NCBI GenBank assembly: GCA_016873715.1
Contig: VGWF01000029.1
Location: 1 to 38,734, forward strand
Source: Lentisphaerota bacterium
GTDB taxonomy: Bacteria > Verrucomicrobiota > Kiritimatiellia > PWTM01
Length of the DNA stretch: 38,734 bases
Direction of reading: 5' to 3'
This document shows, piece by piece, positions 16,693-23,323 of this stretch (the first letter of the stretch is position 1; each line of letters opens with the position of its first letter). The notes beneath the pieces are model-generated. The model was given only the letters and a program-made list of their open reading frames with translations. It was not told the origin of the DNA and ran no database searches. Both the position numbers and the translations under genes were made by a program.

Positions 16693-18111
16693 ATGGACGT
16701 GAAGAACAGGCTTATCACCGCCCTCCTGCTCGTGCCGCTGGCCGCCATCCGCGGCTCGGAACCACCCGGCGATGCCGATCGGTATCTCACGATCGTCCGC
16801 GCCTACGCCGACTGTATGATCGAGCGCGGACGGGACACCTACGGCAAGGAGCACTCGCCGCTCTTCGCCGAGGCGCTCGACCGCCGCACGTTGAAGTTGC
16901 TGGAGGGTGATGCGCTCCAGAAGGCGAGGGAGCTTACGTTCGAGGAGTGGCTGATCCGTCCCAACGACCGGATGTTGACCGGGGCGAATCCCATGCACTG
17001 CCTGAACCTCCACCAGGTGCTCTACGCGTTGACCGAAATCACCGGCGAGAAACGGTACGCCGCCGAGGCCGACGCCTCGCTGAAGTTCTTCTTCGAGCAC
17101 TGCCAGAACCCGGCGACGGGGTTGCTCTACTGGGGCGAACATGCGGGCTGGGATCTGCTGAACGATGCGCCCATCCCATCGCACCGGCATGAATTCTACC
17201 GTCCATGGGTGCTCTGGGAGCGTTGCTGGAGTCTGTCGCCGGAGGCGTGCGAGAGATTTGCCCGCGGGCTGTGGGATCATCAGATCGGCGATAAGGCGAC
17301 CGGCCTCTACTCCCGCCATGGGGATATCAGCGGCAAGAACCCCATACCGGCCGATGCGCCGTATCCCCGGCATGGCGGTTTCTATATCGAGACGTGGGCT
17401 TTCGCCTACCAGAGAACGCAGGACAAGGTCTTCCTGAAAGCGATCGAGACGGTGGTGGACCTGCAGGAGCGGATGCGCCTGAGCGACGGCATGGTGGCCG
17501 GCGGAAACCTCAAGAGCCCCGGCACGCGGAAGGCGCAGGACGTGGGGTTCGCCGTGTCGCTGTGGGCGGCGGCGGCCTCGTTGCCGGAGCCGCTGGCGGC
17601 GAAGCTGCGCACCGTGGCGCGCGCCAACGACATCCCGGCCACCGAGGATGTCGCACCCAAACTCAAATCGCAGAACCTGTGGTCCGACGGCTACGGCGGT
17701 GCCGGCGGGCAGATCGCCGGCCCGGCGAATCTGCTGATGGTGCGGTATGGGCAGACGAAACCGGAGCGGGATCGTGAGCGCATCCTCGCCGTGGCTGATC
17801 TTCATCTCAGCAATCCCGTCAACCTCGACTTCCCGCTGCATCCCGTCATCTTCGGCAAGGTGATCTACCTCATGCTCAACGCAGGCGAGATGACAGGCGA
17901 TGCGCGATACCTCGACCGCGCCGACGATCTGGCCCGCAAGGCCGTGGAGCTGTTCCTGTCCGATGGCTGCCCATTGCCCAGGGCCACGCACCAACACGAT
18001 CACTACGAGGCGGTGACCAATGGCGACTCCCTGATGATGTCCCTGCTCCAGCTTTGGGCCGCGCGCCAGAATCCACCTCGGAAGCTGCCGTTGATTTACA
18101 CCGACCGTTGA
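16693..18111 (+). CDS. Secreted (alpha/alpha)-barrel protein of unknown specificity
   Basis: A 472-residue exported protein with a cassette-type signal (LITALLLVPLAAI). The mature part begins YLTIVRAYADCMIERGRDTYG, followed by SPLFAEALDRRT. This opening recurs in uncharacterised PVC proteins as far as I recall. Alternating helical segments with aromatic/Gly turns (LYWGEHAGWDLLND, HGGFYIETWAFAYQRTQD, NLWSDGYGGAGGQIAGPANLLMVRYG) suggest a six-hairpin toroid, as in many uronyl hydrolases, lyases and C5-epimerases. No catalytic motif I can assign with confidence is visible. It sits 4 bp after the GH106 gene and should be co-transcribed with the rhamnosidases, so a lyase or hydrolase acting on the same uronate/rhamnose polymer is plausible but is only inference. 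Start ATG follows an AAGGTGAAAG sequence. Confidence 0.6.
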   Translation: MDVKNRLITALLLVPLAAIRGSEPPGDADRYLTIVRAYADCMIERGRDTYGKEHSPLFAEALDRRTLKLLEGDALQKARELTFEEWLIRPNDRMLTGANPMHCLNLHQVLYALTEITGEKRYAAEADASLKFFFEHCQNPATGLLYWGEHAGWDLLNDAPIPSHRHEFYRPWVLWERCWSLSPEACERFARGLWDHQIGDKATGLYSRHGDISGKNPIPADAPYPRHGGFYIETWAFAYQRTQDKVFLKAIETVVDLQERMRLSDGMVAGGNLKSPGTRKAQDVGFAVSLWAAAASLPEPLAAKLRTVARANDIPATEDVAPKLKSQNLWSDGYGGAGGQIAGPANLLMVRYGQTKPERDRERILAVADLHLSNPVNLDFPLHPVIFGKVIYLMLNAGEMTGDARYLDRADDLARKAVELFLSDGCPLPRATHQHDHYEAVTNGDSLMMSLLQLWAARQNPPRKLPLIYTDR

Positions 18112-18429
18112 ATTCGAACAGAGTCACGAACAGCGATCATGAATAAGTGCCGCGCTCTCTTCATCCTTGCCCCCGCCGCCCTGCTGCTCGCGCCGCCCGC
18201 TGCGCTTCGGCTGCCGAACGGCCGCCCGCGTTTCCGGGGGCCGGGGGCCACGCGAACCTCGGGCACTACCTGAACGGCCTGCCGGTCGTGCCGTCGGGGT
18301 GAACGGTGCCGGCCGGGTGTCCGGGGTTGTGCCGGTTCCGGGTTTGCCCTACCGTGCTCGCGCCGCGCGGGTCCGGCGACGGTCGCCGGGGCGGAGCGCG
18401 GGATCGTTCATTCGCAGGGGGATCCGGAC
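18112..18429 (+). other. Intergenic region with a decayed gene start and isomerase upstream region
   Basis: This 318-bp gap contains the signal-peptide remnant described separately (18139-18302). The remaining 127 bp (18303-18429) carries no gene. It ends with a strong ribosome site (CAGGGGG, 18415-18421) for the isomerase gene. I found no clear promoter boxes. Confidence 0.5.
18139..18302 (+). pseudogene. Remnant of a secreted-protein gene start (cassette plus frameshifted fragment)
   Basis: ATG 18139 opens a 44-codon frame (stop 18271-18273) whose first 22 residues are a cassette-type signal (ILAPAALLLAPPAAL). The frame then becomes nonsense-like. One reading frame over, from about 18200, the translation reads ASAAERPPAFPGAGGHAN, then LGHYLNGLPVVPSG, and a stop at 18300-18302. 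It resembles a normal signal cleavage site plus the beginning of a mature protein; FPGAGG recalls the FPGAEG opening of secreted pectate lyases, but that is weak. A single-base shift between the two parts would explain it. I read it as the 5' stub of a lost gene, joined to the unrelated isomerase gene that follows. Confidence 0.45.
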
Positions 18430-19296
18430 ATGATGTCAGCTCGGGTCGGGATGTCGCGGCGGGAGATGCTCGGGGCGCTGGGCGTGATGACGCTTTCGGG
18501 GGCGGTCGGCCCGTTCGCGGGGGCCGCGGCGAAGAAGGCGGGCATCGCGCTGCAGATGTACACGATGCGCGAGCCGGCGAAGAAGGACCTCGCGGACACG
18601 CTGAAGAAGTGCGCCGACATGGGCTGGAAATACGTCCAGTGGAGCGGCATGCCGGGCCTGCCGGCGGAGCAGGTCCGCGCCGCGCTCGACAAGGCGGGCC
18701 TCAAGTGCATCGCCGCGCACACGGGCATGGAGGCGTTCGAGAAGAGCTTCGAGAAGGAGGTCGCGTTCTGGAAGACGGTCGGCTGCCCCGACATCGCGCC
18801 GGGCGGCATGATGAAGGACTGCACCGGCAGCCTCGAGGCGTGGATCAAGGGTTGCAAGCGGCTCGACGCGATCGGCGCGAAGCTGCGTGCCGAGGGCATC
18901 CGGCTCGGCTTCCACAATCACGGGATGGAGTTCGAGAAGTTCCCCGGCGACCCGCGCACGAAGCACCAGATCCTGATGGACGAGACGAAGCCCGAGAACC
19001 TGTACGCCGAGCTCGACATCGCGTGGGCGCACGCGGCGGGCGTCGACGTGCCGGCCTACATGCGGTCCACGCTGAAGAACCGCTGCCCCGTCGTGCATGC
19101 GAAGGACGTGCTCCTCGACGGCGGCAAGAAGAAGCTCGTGCCGCTCGGCCAGGGCTCGGTGCCGTGGCCCCAGGTCTTCGCCGCCGGTCGCGAGGCGGGC
19201 ATCGAGTGGTACGTCTACGAGCAGGACAACGGCGAGGGCTCGCCCTTCGACTACGCGCGCACGAGCTTCGAGTTCCTTTCGAAGCAGTCGCTGTAG
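18430..19296 (+). CDS. Tat-exported sugar isomerase/epimerase-like TIM-barrel protein
   Basis: A 288-residue protein of the xylose-isomerase-like (AP endonuclease 2) superfamily. It starts with a twin-arginine signal (MSRREMLGALGVMTLSGAV) unrelated to the cassette. ATG 18430 is favoured by CAGGGGG about 8 bases upstream; ATG 18451 would also keep the RR motif. The barrel carries the expected metal/substrate elements: LQMYTMRE at the first strand, IAAHTGME, GFHNHGMEFE, AELDIAWAHAAGVD, CPVVHAKD and YVYEQDNGEG at the last strand. Relatives isomerise or epimerise sugars or inositols; many exported PVC versions have no known activity. It differs from its neighbours in lacking the cassette and being followed by a GC hairpin. 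Confidence 0.82.
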   Translation: MMSARVGMSRREMLGALGVMTLSGAVGPFAGAAAKKAGIALQMYTMREPAKKDLADTLKKCADMGWKYVQWSGMPGLPAEQVRAALDKAGLKCIAAHTGMEAFEKSFEKEVAFWKTVGCPDIAPGGMMKDCTGSLEAWIKGCKRLDAIGAKLRAEGIRLGFHNHGMEFEKFPGDPRTKHQILMDETKPENLYAELDIAWAHAAGVDVPAYMRSTLKNRCPVVHAKDVLLDGGKKKLVPLGQGSVPWPQVFAAGREAGIEWYVYEQDNGEGSPFDYARTSFEFLSKQSL

Positions 19297-19330
19297 CGGC
19301 CTGGGCCGGCCCGCCCGGATCGGCGAGGAT

Positions 19331-19362
19331 ACCGCCGCCGTCGCCATCGCGGCGGCGGCGGT
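19331..19362 (+). terminator. GC-rich hairpin after the isomerase gene
   Basis: ACCGCCGCCGTCGC (19331-19344) pairs with GCGGCGGCGGCGGT (19349-19362) around a 4-base loop, with one non-Watson-Crick (G-T) pair. The stem is very stable; only TGT follows, so it is not a textbook intrinsic terminator. It could stop, attenuate or process the transcript between the isomerase and SGNH genes. Confidence 0.45.
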
Positions 19363-19406
19363 TGTCGTCCGGACGGCGGAAGGAGCGGGGGGAGGGGAGC
19401 GATGCC

Positions 19407-20219
19407 ATGATGGGATGGATGTCGTGGGCCGCCTTCGTGCTCGTCACGTGTGCCGCGGCCGAGCCGCAGCCCTCGGGCTGGCCGCTGACGGAGGAGGAGC
19501 GGGCCCACGTGCTCAAGCCGGAGCACGAGCGGCGGCCGGGGCGCGAGGCGAATCAGCACAAGCCGGAGCTGTGGCCGGTCGTGCCGTCGGCCGGTTCCTG
19601 GGGCGGAACGAGCTGGCTCGACACGCACGCGAACCTGGTGAAGGTCGTGCAGGCCGCCAAAGGCCCGGTCGATGTGTTGCTCGTCGGCGACAGCATCACG
19701 ATTCAATGGGGCGAGTCGTGGAAGAAGCACTTCCCCGACCTCGAAGCCGTGAACATCGGCATCGGCGGAGACAAGACGCAGAACGTCCTCTGGCGCCTCG
19801 ACCACGGCGGGGTCGAGGGACTCCAGCCGAAGGCCATCGTGCTCATGATCGGCAACAACAACATGTTCTTCACCCCAGAGACCGGCATCGGGGCCGCCGC
19901 GCTCGGCATTCAGATGTGCGTGAAGAACCTGCGCGAGAGGTTTCCCGCCGCCGCGATCGTCGTCGCGAAGATCCTGCCCGCCCACGCACCCGGCCATCGC
20001 TTCTACGAAGACATCAAGAAGACCAATCTCGCGCTCGATCCTCTGAAACTCGAGAGCGATCCGAAACTGCGCGTGCTCGACCTGTGGAGCGACTTCACCA
20101 ACGCCGACGGCACGCTGAAGGCCGGCCTCTTCACCCCGGACAACATCCATCTCACGCCCGCCGGCTATGCGGTGTATGCGGAGAAGCTGAAGCCCGTGCT
20201 CAGGAGGATCACGCCATGA
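19407..20219 (+). CDS. SGNH/GDSL hydrolase (probable carbohydrate esterase)
   Basis: A 270-residue secreted esterase. The signal peptide (MSWAAFVLVTCAAAEP) is not the cassette type. The SGNH blocks are present: VLLVGDSIT with nucleophile S96, NIGIGGDKTQN (oxyanion Gly), VLMIGNNNMF in the GxND position, and D245-x-x-H248 in FTPDNIHLT. The spacing and GNNN block match the PAF-acetylhydrolase-like branch common in polysaccharide loci, where such enzymes remove acetyl groups from sugars; that role is inferred. GGGGGGAGGGGAG precedes the ATG at 19407 (a second ATG follows directly). The stop codon is the TGA inside ATGAAACAC of the next gene (overlap 20216-20219). Confidence 0.85.
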   Translation: MMGWMSWAAFVLVTCAAAEPQPSGWPLTEEERAHVLKPEHERRPGREANQHKPELWPVVPSAGSWGGTSWLDTHANLVKVVQAAKGPVDVLLVGDSITIQWGESWKKHFPDLEAVNIGIGGDKTQNVLWRLDHGGVEGLQPKAIVLMIGNNNMFFTPETGIGAAALGIQMCVKNLRERFPAAAIVVAKILPAHAPGHRFYEDIKKTNLALDPLKLESDPKLRVLDLWSDFTNADGTLKAGLFTPDNIHLTPAGYAVYAEKLKPVLRRITP

Positions 20220-23080
20220 AACACACCCTCTCCCTCCTCGCCGTCCTGCTGCTCGCGTCGCCGGCCCCTCTCCACGCCGCCGACGTGGCAAACCTCCGTT
20301 GCGAATACCAGAACAACCCGCTTGGCATTGATGTGGAGAAGCCGCGGTTGAGCTGGGTGATTGAAACAAAGGATGAAGGTGGAAACCTGAAGCCTGAAAG
20401 GGGAACCAGGCAAACTGCCTACCAGATCCTCACGGCCTCGACGCCGGAGTTACTGGCCCAGGACAAGGGGGATCTGTGGGACAGCGGCAAAGTGGAGGGC
20501 GAGCAAAGCGTCCACGTGGGGTATGCCGGCAAGTCATTGGTGTCACGAACGCCGTGCCATTGGAAGGTGCGTGTGTGGGATCAGGACGGCAAGGCTTCGA
20601 AATGGAGCGTCCCGGCGTTCTGGACCATGGGGCTGATGAAGCCGGACGACTGGCAGGCGCAGTGGATTGGCGCGCCGGTCGAGCCTCCCCCGGCGGCCGG
20701 CAAAGCGAAGCTGACCGTCACCAAGGCGACCTATCGGACCCTGGACGGCAAGGTGGCCGTGGACGTCACGGAGATCGTGCGGAAGCTACTGGCGGAGAAC
20801 AAGCCGCTCACCGTGGACTTCAAGACACTCGGGGGCGATCCGGCGCGGAATATCGTCAAGGAACTGGTGGTGGACTTCATTGCCGACGGCAAACCGGGCA
20901 CCGCGAGGGCCAACGATTTCAATGTCCTGCGGCTTCCGGGGCAGAACTCGCCGACACGTGGCAAGGTCGCGCCGCATTTCCGGAAGGAATTCGACCTCGC
21001 CGCCGCACCGGGCTCCGCCTGCATCACGGTCCACTCGCTGAACTACTTCGAGGTCCTCATCAACGGCGCGAAGGTCGGCCAGGATGTGTTGACGCCCGCC
21101 GTTGCGAACCCTGATCACCAATCCTTCACCGTGACCTATGACATCGGCCGGCATCTGCGGCCGGGCCGGAATTGCGTGGGCCTCTGGGCTGAAGAAGGCT
21201 GGGCGGACGGCATTGCCGTGCGCGCCCAGCTCGAGGCCGCGGTGGCGGGCAAGCCGGTTACGATCGGCACCGACACCTCGTGGCAGACTCGCAAGAGCGG
21301 CCTCTACAGAATCGGCGGCCGGAAGTGGAACGACTTCGGGGGGGAACGGGTCGATGCCCGCGAGCTCATCCCCAACTGGAGTTCGCCCGGTTTGGACACC
21401 GCCTCGTGGGCGCCGGCTGTTCCCGCGAAGGGTCCCACCGCGCCGGCCCGTTCGCAGCCCTGTCCCCTCAACCGAATCGGCAGCACGATCCCCGCCGTGG
21501 CGGTTACAGCCCTCGATCAAGGGCGATACGAAATCGATTTCGGAACGGCGCTTACCGGGTGGCTCCGCTTGAAGATGCCGGTGCTGCAAACGGGCGCAGT
21601 GATCAAGATGACCTTCGCCGACGTCCGGCGGGGAAAGGACTACCAGGACTTCAAGCAGGTCAGTGAGTTCATCGCGGCCGGAAAGGCCGGCGAGGTGTTC
21701 GCGAACAAGTTCAATTACGCCGGGTTCCGCTACGTGGTTGTCGAAGGGCTGCCGTCGGCGCCGGCCCGGGAGGACGCCACGGCGATGCTGATCGAGAGCG
21801 ATCTGGAGGAAGCCGGCGCCTTCGAGTGCTCGAACGACCTGTTCAACCGCATTCACCGGGTCAATCAATGGACCCAGCGCTGCCTGAACCTGGGCGGCTA
21901 CTACGTGGATTGCCCTCACCGCGAGCGGTTGGGCTACGGCGACGGCCAGGTGGCCGTCGAGGGCTTCATGACCAGCTTTCGCGCCGACGGGTTCTATGCC
22001 AAATGGCTGCGTGACTGGCGGCTCCGGCAGAGCCCCGACGGCAACCTGCCGCACGTGGCCCCGTTGAGCGCGGGCGGAGGCGGCCCGGGGTGGGGCGGCT
22101 TGCTCTCCGCGATCACCTGGCGGCACTACCTCTACTACGGCGACCGGCGCGTGCTGGAAGAGAACTACGAAGCGGTCCGCCGCTACGTGGATTACCTGGA
22201 GTCCATCTGCAAGGACGGCGTCATGCGCACGTTCGGAGGAAAGTGGGACTTCATCGGCGACTGGGTGCCACCGAACCGGGGAATGGACACGAAGAACTGG
22301 CCCAGCGCGGAGGCTGCCGAGTTGTTCAACAACTGTTACCGGATCAACCAGATGGCCCTGCTGGCGCGCATGGCCGCCGCCCTCGGCAAGTCGGACGACG
22401 CGGAGCGCTACAACCGCCGCCTGGCCGAGATCCGCCCGCTCGTGCATGCCGCCTTCTACAACGCCGGGAAGCAGGAATACGTCATCGACGAGCAGGCCTA
22501 CTACGTCATGCCGCTCATGACCGGCGTCGTGCCGGAGTCCGAACGGGCGCTCATGCTGAAGAAGCTCGAGCAGAACATCCTCGTGAAGAACCAGGGGCAT
22601 CTCGACACCGGCATGCTGGGGACGTATTTCATGATGGAATACCTGCGCGAGATCGGCCGGAGCGACCTGGTATTCACGATGTTCAACCAGACGAACCATC
22701 CCGGATGGGGCCACATGCTGGCGGAAGGCGCGACCACGCTCTGGGAGCAGTGGAACGGACACTGGTCCCGCATTCACTCCTGCTTCACCTCGCCCGACAA
22801 CTGGTTCTACCAGGGCCTCGCCGGCATCCAGCCCGATCCGGCCGCGCCCGGCTTCAAGAAGATCATCATCAAACCGGCCGTTGTCGGCGATCTGACCTGG
22901 GTCAGGTCTCACCACGACTCGCCCTACGGCCGCATCGTCAGCAACTGGAAACGTGACGGCAAGAGCTTGACGCTGGACGTGAAGATCCCTGCCAACACGA
23001 CCGCGACGGTTTTCGTGCCGGGCGAATCGCCGCGCGAAGTCGCTTCCGGTACCCATCAGTTCACGACGGTGTACCCATAG
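20216..23080 (+). CDS. GH78 alpha-L-rhamnosidase
   Basis: A 954-residue secreted enzyme, normal GH78 length. After the cassette signal (LLAVLLLASPAPLHA) the mature start NLRCEYQNNPLGIDVEKPRLSW is canonical. N-terminal beta-sandwich domains (including a CBM67-like module around 260-340 with FEVLINGAKVGQDVLTP) precede the (alpha/alpha)6 barrel. Catalytic positions match Bacillus RhaB: D565 and E570 in DCPHRERLGYGD, D576 in the same block, and E844 in TLWEQWNG (RhaB D567, E572, D579, E841). A C-terminal beta-sandwich ends the protein. It removes terminal alpha-L-rhamnose and complements the GH106 enzyme. Between LSWVIET and RQTAYQI the protein has an extra DEGGNLKPERGT stretch coded by AT-richer, repeat-like DNA (see separate entry). 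The upstream esterase overlaps the start by 4 bp. Confidence 0.92.
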   Translation: MKHTLSLLAVLLLASPAPLHAADVANLRCEYQNNPLGIDVEKPRLSWVIETKDEGGNLKPERGTRQTAYQILTASTPELLAQDKGDLWDSGKVEGEQSVHVGYAGKSLVSRTPCHWKVRVWDQDGKASKWSVPAFWTMGLMKPDDWQAQWIGAPVEPPPAAGKAKLTVTKATYRTLDGKVAVDVTEIVRKLLAENKPLTVDFKTLGGDPARNIVKELVVDFIADGKPGTARANDFNVLRLPGQNSPTRGKVAPHFRKEFDLAAAPGSACITVHSLNYFEVLINGAKVGQDVLTPAVANPDHQSFTVTYDIGRHLRPGRNCVGLWAEEGWADGIAVRAQLEAAVAGKPVTIGTDTSWQTRKSGLYRIGGRKWNDFGGERVDARELIPNWSSPGLDTASWAPAVPAKGPTAPARSQPCPLNRIGSTIPAVAVTALDQGRYEIDFGTALTGWLRLKMPVLQTGAVIKMTFADVRRGKDYQDFKQVSEFIAAGKAGEVFANKFNYAGFRYVVVEGLPSAPAREDATAMLIESDLEEAGAFECSNDLFNRIHRVNQWTQRCLNLGGYYVDCPHRERLGYGDGQVAVEGFMTSFRADGFYAKWLRDWRLRQSPDGNLPHVAPLSAGGGGPGWGGLLSAITWRHYLYYGDRRVLEENYEAVRRYVDYLESICKDGVMRTFGGKWDFIGDWVPPNRGMDTKNWPSAEAAELFNNCYRINQMALLARMAAALGKSDDAERYNRRLAEIRPLVHAAFYNAGKQEYVIDEQAYYVMPLMTGVVPESERALMLKKLEQNILVKNQGHLDTGMLGTYFMMEYLREIGRSDLVFTMFNQTNHPGWGHMLAEGATTLWEQWNGHWSRIHSCFTSPDNWFYQGLAGIQPDPAAPGFKKIIIKPAVVGDLTWVRSHHDSPYGRIVSNWKRDGKSLTLDVKIPANTTATVFVPGESPREVASGTHQFTTVYP
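20371..20410. repeat. Repeat-like in-frame segment in the GH78 gene
   Basis: The 40-bp stretch reads as GAAACCTGAAGCCTGAAAGG-type repeated words and is visibly richer in A than the flanks. It encodes a hydrophilic stretch (GGNLKPERGT) in a loop where other GH78 proteins, as I recall them, have only a few residues. It may be a trace of a simple-sequence interspersed repeat kept in frame. Confidence 0.4.
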
Positions 23081-23098
23081 GTCTCACGGACCATCAGC

Positions 23099-23323
23099 AT
23101 GAACCCAACCCTCCCCCTCCTTACCGTCCTGCTGCTCGCGCCGCTGGCGCTACCCACCGAGGGCGACGTGCAGAGCGCGGACGCGTTGAAGGGACGGGCG
23201 AGCGCCCGGGAGAACGCTCCGGGCGCGAAAATGGCGGTCGGGGCTCGCCCAGGGCCGACGCCCGCCACGCCCGCCCGACGGCGGTCAGGCTCGCCGACAA
23301 CAAGGAACCAATTCGCACTATGA
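23099..23323 (+). CDS. Orphan signal-peptide micro-ORF (74 aa) upstream of the GH-A gene
   Basis: The first 19 residues are a cassette-type signal (LLTVLLLAPLALP); the rest (DALKGRASARENAPGAK, then RPGPTPATPARRRSG) is basic, low in complexity and resembles no enzyme. The DNA under the tail contains a strong hairpin (23202-23226). The stop TGA (23321-23323) overlaps ATG 23320 of the next gene, so translation of this frame could be coupled to it. It is either a leader peptide or the stub of a displaced gene whose signal peptide survived; I favour the stub. Confidence 0.4.
   Translation: MNPTLPLLTVLLLAPLALPTEGDVQSADALKGRASARENAPGAKMAVGARPGPTPATPARRRSGSPTTRNQFAL
23202..23226. repeat. Hairpin inside the 23.1-kb orphan leader
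   Basis: GCGCCCGGGAG (23202-23212) and CTCCGGGCGC (23217-23226) form a stem of about 10 bp with one bulge around an AACG loop. It lies in non-protein-like sequence between the cassette and the GH-A gene, and may be another REP-type element. Confidence 0.5.
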
